DNA from: Zygnema cylindricum
Lineage: Eukaryota; Streptophyta; Zygnematophyceae; Zygnematales; Zygnemataceae
NCBI GenBank assembly: GCA_037447655.1
Contig: JBBHKE010001198.1
Span: 74,179-131,678 of the forward strand
Direction: 5' to 3'
DNA: 57,500 nucleotides
A program made the translations under genes and the position numbers. This document shows positions 54,418 to 57,500 of this stretch, piece by piece. The notes under the pieces were generated by a model that worked only from the letters and a program-made list of their open reading frames with translations, did not search any database and was not told where the DNA came from. The first letter of the stretch is position 1; every line of letters starts with the position of its first letter.

Positions 54418-56654
54418 ACCCCCTCATCTAAATTTTCTCACACTCTTATTTGCTCTTGCGACATTGTCTTTCAAACCGCTGGCGTTTATCTGCTTCATTA
54501 CTCCCACAAGGGAAAGTCGACTCAAACATAGGACATTATTCACAACACAATTCGCGACACTATTACGACCATCGTCTCCAAGATATATGTATGGAAGTCT
54601 TACAATTACTCCATCGCTCTAGATTAATAATGTTTTGCTCAACGGTGACCGTCCTATGTTTGTTGACATTGTTTTGGTAAACCATGGAGAACCATGTCTC
54701 AATTGAAGTCGTTCTTCAGGCGACTCTACATGTTAAAGTAGTCGCGTGTGACGATGCAAGAGGAAGGAACTAGACTATTCAGGTTGGGATACAATAGATG
54801 ATTTTAATCTGATGGCGGTCAAGGTATTTGATTGTTTATGAGTTGTTTGGACGAGTTCCTTCGTACGTGTGGTCGACGTTCTTTTAAGAGGAGGGGCCTT
54901 GGGGAGCCTTGATGCTTTTGTCCTTACATCTTTTTTATCGTCAACCTTCATAATTAGCTTTATGTTAGTGGAAGCTTCTTTCCATTTGATCTGTTATTGT
55001 TGTTATTGCCATCGACTGTTTCTCAATGTGCTCAGCGAGCCTACGGTATTTAAGAGGTTCCTTTTACGATTTTTTAACTATGTTGAAGTTCGGTTAGGTA
55101 GTTTTTGTTTTGTGCTCGTTGTCCCTTCCAGTGTCTTTTGTTGGTCTGCCCGTGTGTACATGCTACACCGTGTATCACTATTAGTTTTTTTGCCACTTAA
55201 AACATCTTTTCTATGTACACACTTGTCCGATCATGGATATGGCGGTTGTGACTGAAAGTCAAGATTCTCACCTTCCTATCGGCGGCCCCCATGTGAAAAT
55301 CGAACAAGTGTGTACGGAGAAAAGATGTTTTAAGTGGAAAATTTTTATTTAGATGTAGCGATACATGATGTAATTTCTTTCTTTCTTACGACCTGTTACT
55401 CCACTATGTTTCCTTTGGTCTCCCAGTTTCGTTTTTGCCTTTTTTTTTCCCTCCTCATTGCCTACCACCGTGGCTACTTCAACGAAGTTTTACAAAACCA
55501 GAATCTTGTTGTGATGAAATCCTTTCGTCCACGTATAAAACTCTCTCCCGCTCTCTAATTCTCTCCCTCCCTCATGGAACAATTTAAGGAAACATCTGGA
55601 TGACAGTTTAACTCTCCAAAACCGGAAAGGATCTTTTCATTTCTATGCCTTAGTGAATAAAAATTAAGAGAAAAAGCACAAAATTGCACTCAAGTCAAAT
55701 TTCACAAAGCACTTTCCGTCGACAAAAATTTCAAGGCTCGAACCAAACTTTCAATTTGTGTTTATTTTCTGTACTTAACGATTTTATCTTGAGTAACTGT
55801 ATTTGAGAATGTGTAGTTCTCTTGGACTTGCCACCATTTCCATGTTTTCCTCCAAATCCCAAATCATTCACCCAAAGCTCTATTCAAATTTCCATCAAAG
55901 AGGGTCATATTTTGTATTCATCTGTATAATAAAATATCCACCGAACCATGTAGTCCTATACTTGTCTATTAAAAATATTGAATAACTTCCTCTTCCAAAT
56001 ACAGTCGCAAAAATTCATCTAAGAAAGACTTGAACATGTGAAGAATCAATAAACTCATGGAAATGTTCAACTACGGAACGACAATTTCCTTTGAGAAACA
56101 TATTATCATTCACAAATTTTACTAAAATAGAGACATTCATCGGGTAGAAACATCAATTCAATAATTTTATTTAAGTTGTTCCACTGAACATTGGAGAAAT
56201 ACTCTCGGTTCCTTTCTCCTACCAAGATCCAGCATTAGACGAAGCTGGAATTTCACTCTCTACCAATACCCTTGTACTAATTATAATTAGTTCGATAAAT
56301 ATAACAATCGTACCCAAAAACTAATAATCAAACCACTCGCCGAGCTTTGTATAGGACTTATATTCCGTTTTTGTCTTATGCGACGACTACTATCACATAC
56401 CAATATTATATCCATTTTCTCTAATGAAATGTATTGAGAAATTCTTCAGCAGGTTTATTTCAATTCTAGAAACACCGTTTCAACGATTTTTTTCCCGAAA
56501 CGAATCATGTTTACGTTTACATCTTCAAAAAAACTATAATCGGACGAATATTTTCTAACAAAATTGAAATTTGCTCACACACTACTTTTGGATATTAATG
56601 GAAACTCAATACATATGATGGTTAAAAACTCTATTGACTTTTCAGTCGGGAACA
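54418..56654. other. Stretch without a recognisable gene
   Basis: Contains MITE copy M6 (55164-55372). Frames of 60-130 codons occur (for example 54869-55255 on the plus strand) but carry no motif I recognise and are hydrophobic or low complexity. The right part probably includes the 3' untranslated region of the minus-strand fucosyltransferase gene. Confidence 0.45.
55164..55372. mobile_element. Foldback MITE, copy M6
   Basis: TACACCGTGTATCACTATTA on the left against the inverse of GTAGCGATACATGATGTA on the right. Inner arms CCACTTAAAACATCTTTTC and GAAAAGATGTTTTAAGTGG are perfect. About 209 bp, TA at both ends. Confidence 0.83.
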
Positions 56655-56945
56655 CTACAGTCGAGGTTCTTCACACAAATATGTATCGTGAGGAGAAGCG
56701 TATCCGAATCCATATCTCATCCTTTCTATGTCTATACTAAATGTGGAACGAGCCGAACCGACAAAAACAGGAGCATGTAAACAAATCACTTTATCCAGTT
56801 CAGCTTCCCAAAGACTTCGAATGTCCTCGTCCTCTTCTGGAATCGGTAACACCCATTTGTTCTCCTTCAATAATTCAGTCTTCAAACGGACGATCTGTAC
56901 ACGTTCGTTGTTTTTGTCGGTCAAATTATGCATGATATATTCAAT
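56655..56945 (-). CDS. O-fucosyltransferase family gene, last exon
   Basis: The acceptor TTCCTCAG|ATTGAA (phase 0) opens IEYIMHNLTDKNNERV. The segment ELDKVICLHAPVFVGSARST, then FSIDIERMR, corresponds to the C-terminal motif of GDP-fucose protein O-fucosyltransferases (POFUT2-like: DQWICAHARFFIGT-STFS, from memory). The stop TAG is at 56657-56655. Such enzymes transfer fucose from GDP-fucose to Ser/Thr of proteins in the secretory pathway; the substrate here is unknown. Confidence 0.75.
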   Translation of the reverse strand: MEYIMHNLTDKNNERVQIVRLKTELLKENKWVLPIPEEDEDIRSLWEAELDKVICLHAPVFVGSARSTFSIDIERMRYGFGYASPHDTYLCEEPRL

Positions 56946-57320
56946 CTGAGGAAGAAAAGGACGACAAAAAAAGTACAAAAAGTGAGAAAAGAGCAGCTGT
57001 ATTAGCACTTCGTCTTTTAGCCATCAAAAACATTTTAGAACCTTTGATTGTTTCATATGGAGTACAGAGTTTCAAGTTGAAATGCAATAACATCGGGTTT
57101 TATCAAAGCTCAAAAAAATTTCAGAATGTACAGCCGTACAGAATGAGCCCAATGTTCAGATAAAAGAGTCGAGACCTTTTGAATGGCAATACAAGTATTT
57201 TCTATCACATGAGATCGCAAATTAGCAAGATCAACAAATATTCAACCAAAAAAATAAGAGGTGGCAAGTTTTGTAAGTTCTACAAATAAACCTTTACCAC
57301 AGTCAAGGAAGTGTCCATAC

Positions 57321-57500
57321 CTCTTGAACATTTGTATTTGTCGCAAGAAAAACCATTTTGGTATCATAAAGTCTAACCTTGTCTTTCAAACATTCCACAA
57401 TATGCTCAATTGACAAAAAACAGCCAAGCCCCCGATTGCAGAACATTGAAAAATCTTCACGACGAAGATGTACCGCCATGTACTTTTGACCTTGAAACAC
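57321..57500 (-). CDS. O-fucosyltransferase family gene, penultimate visible exon (runs off the edge)
   Basis: Reads FQGQKYMAVHLRREDFSMFC and then SIEHIVECLKDK, MVFLATNTNVQE. HLRR-DF is the GDP-fucose-binding motif of the O-FucT family and VFLATN is the following strand. The donor is CAAGAG|GTATGG, phase 0 into the last exon, 375 bp downstream. The exon is open at the window edge, so its 5' end and the rest of the gene are not visible. Confidence 0.8.

Overview
The window is eukaryotic nuclear DNA, most likely from the green-plant lineage (a streptophyte alga or early-diverging plant). It has AT-rich intergenic DNA, GT-AG introns, plant-type LTR retrotransposons, and one giant gene whose exons match, in order, what I recall of the plant form of sacsin. 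I cannot name the species.

Region 1 (2086-38627, minus strand) is a single sacsin-like gene. I traced 24 coding exons by pairing splice sites with reading phase and family conservation. They add up to an open frame of about 5,415 codons. The protein has two intact HSP90-type ATPase (Bergerat-fold) sacsin repeats and a third, degenerate one. It ends in the conserved plant-sacsin tail, but the C-terminal RING finger expected in plant sacsins is not found in the window. The introns carry short foldback MITEs, purine/pyrimidine tracts beside splice sites, a duplicated splice-donor array, and, in intron 1, a 20-bp minisatellite whose unit contains TGACGTGG, the core of the unfolded-protein-response element.

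Region 2 (39.2-43.8 kb) is a cluster of DNA transposons. Three long elements share terminal inverted repeats of the TACACCGCCAATCG type. One of them (39939-42122) is interrupted by a PIF/Harbinger-type MITE with a TAA target duplication and by a hAT-type element with an 8-bp duplication. The short MITEs inside the sacsin introns share the same termini.

Region 3 (45.0-54.4 kb) is a nest of LTR retrotransposons. A Copia-type element (45833-51407, target duplication TTTCG) has two LTRs of about 1.18 kb, a primer-binding site complementary to the anticodon region of initiator tRNA-Met, a broken gag with a zinc knuckle, a probable RNase H remnant and a polypurine tract. A solo LTR with its own duplication (TGAGA) sits inverted inside its gag, and the whole element sits inside an LTR of a second family. 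Both LTR families carry a tRNA-like module with A- and B-box motifs on the antisense strand.

Region 4 (right edge, minus strand) holds the last two visible exons of a GDP-fucose protein O-fucosyltransferase family gene that continues beyond the window. The stretches 677-2085, 43763-45004, 51921-53156 and most of 54418-56654 hold no gene that I can support.
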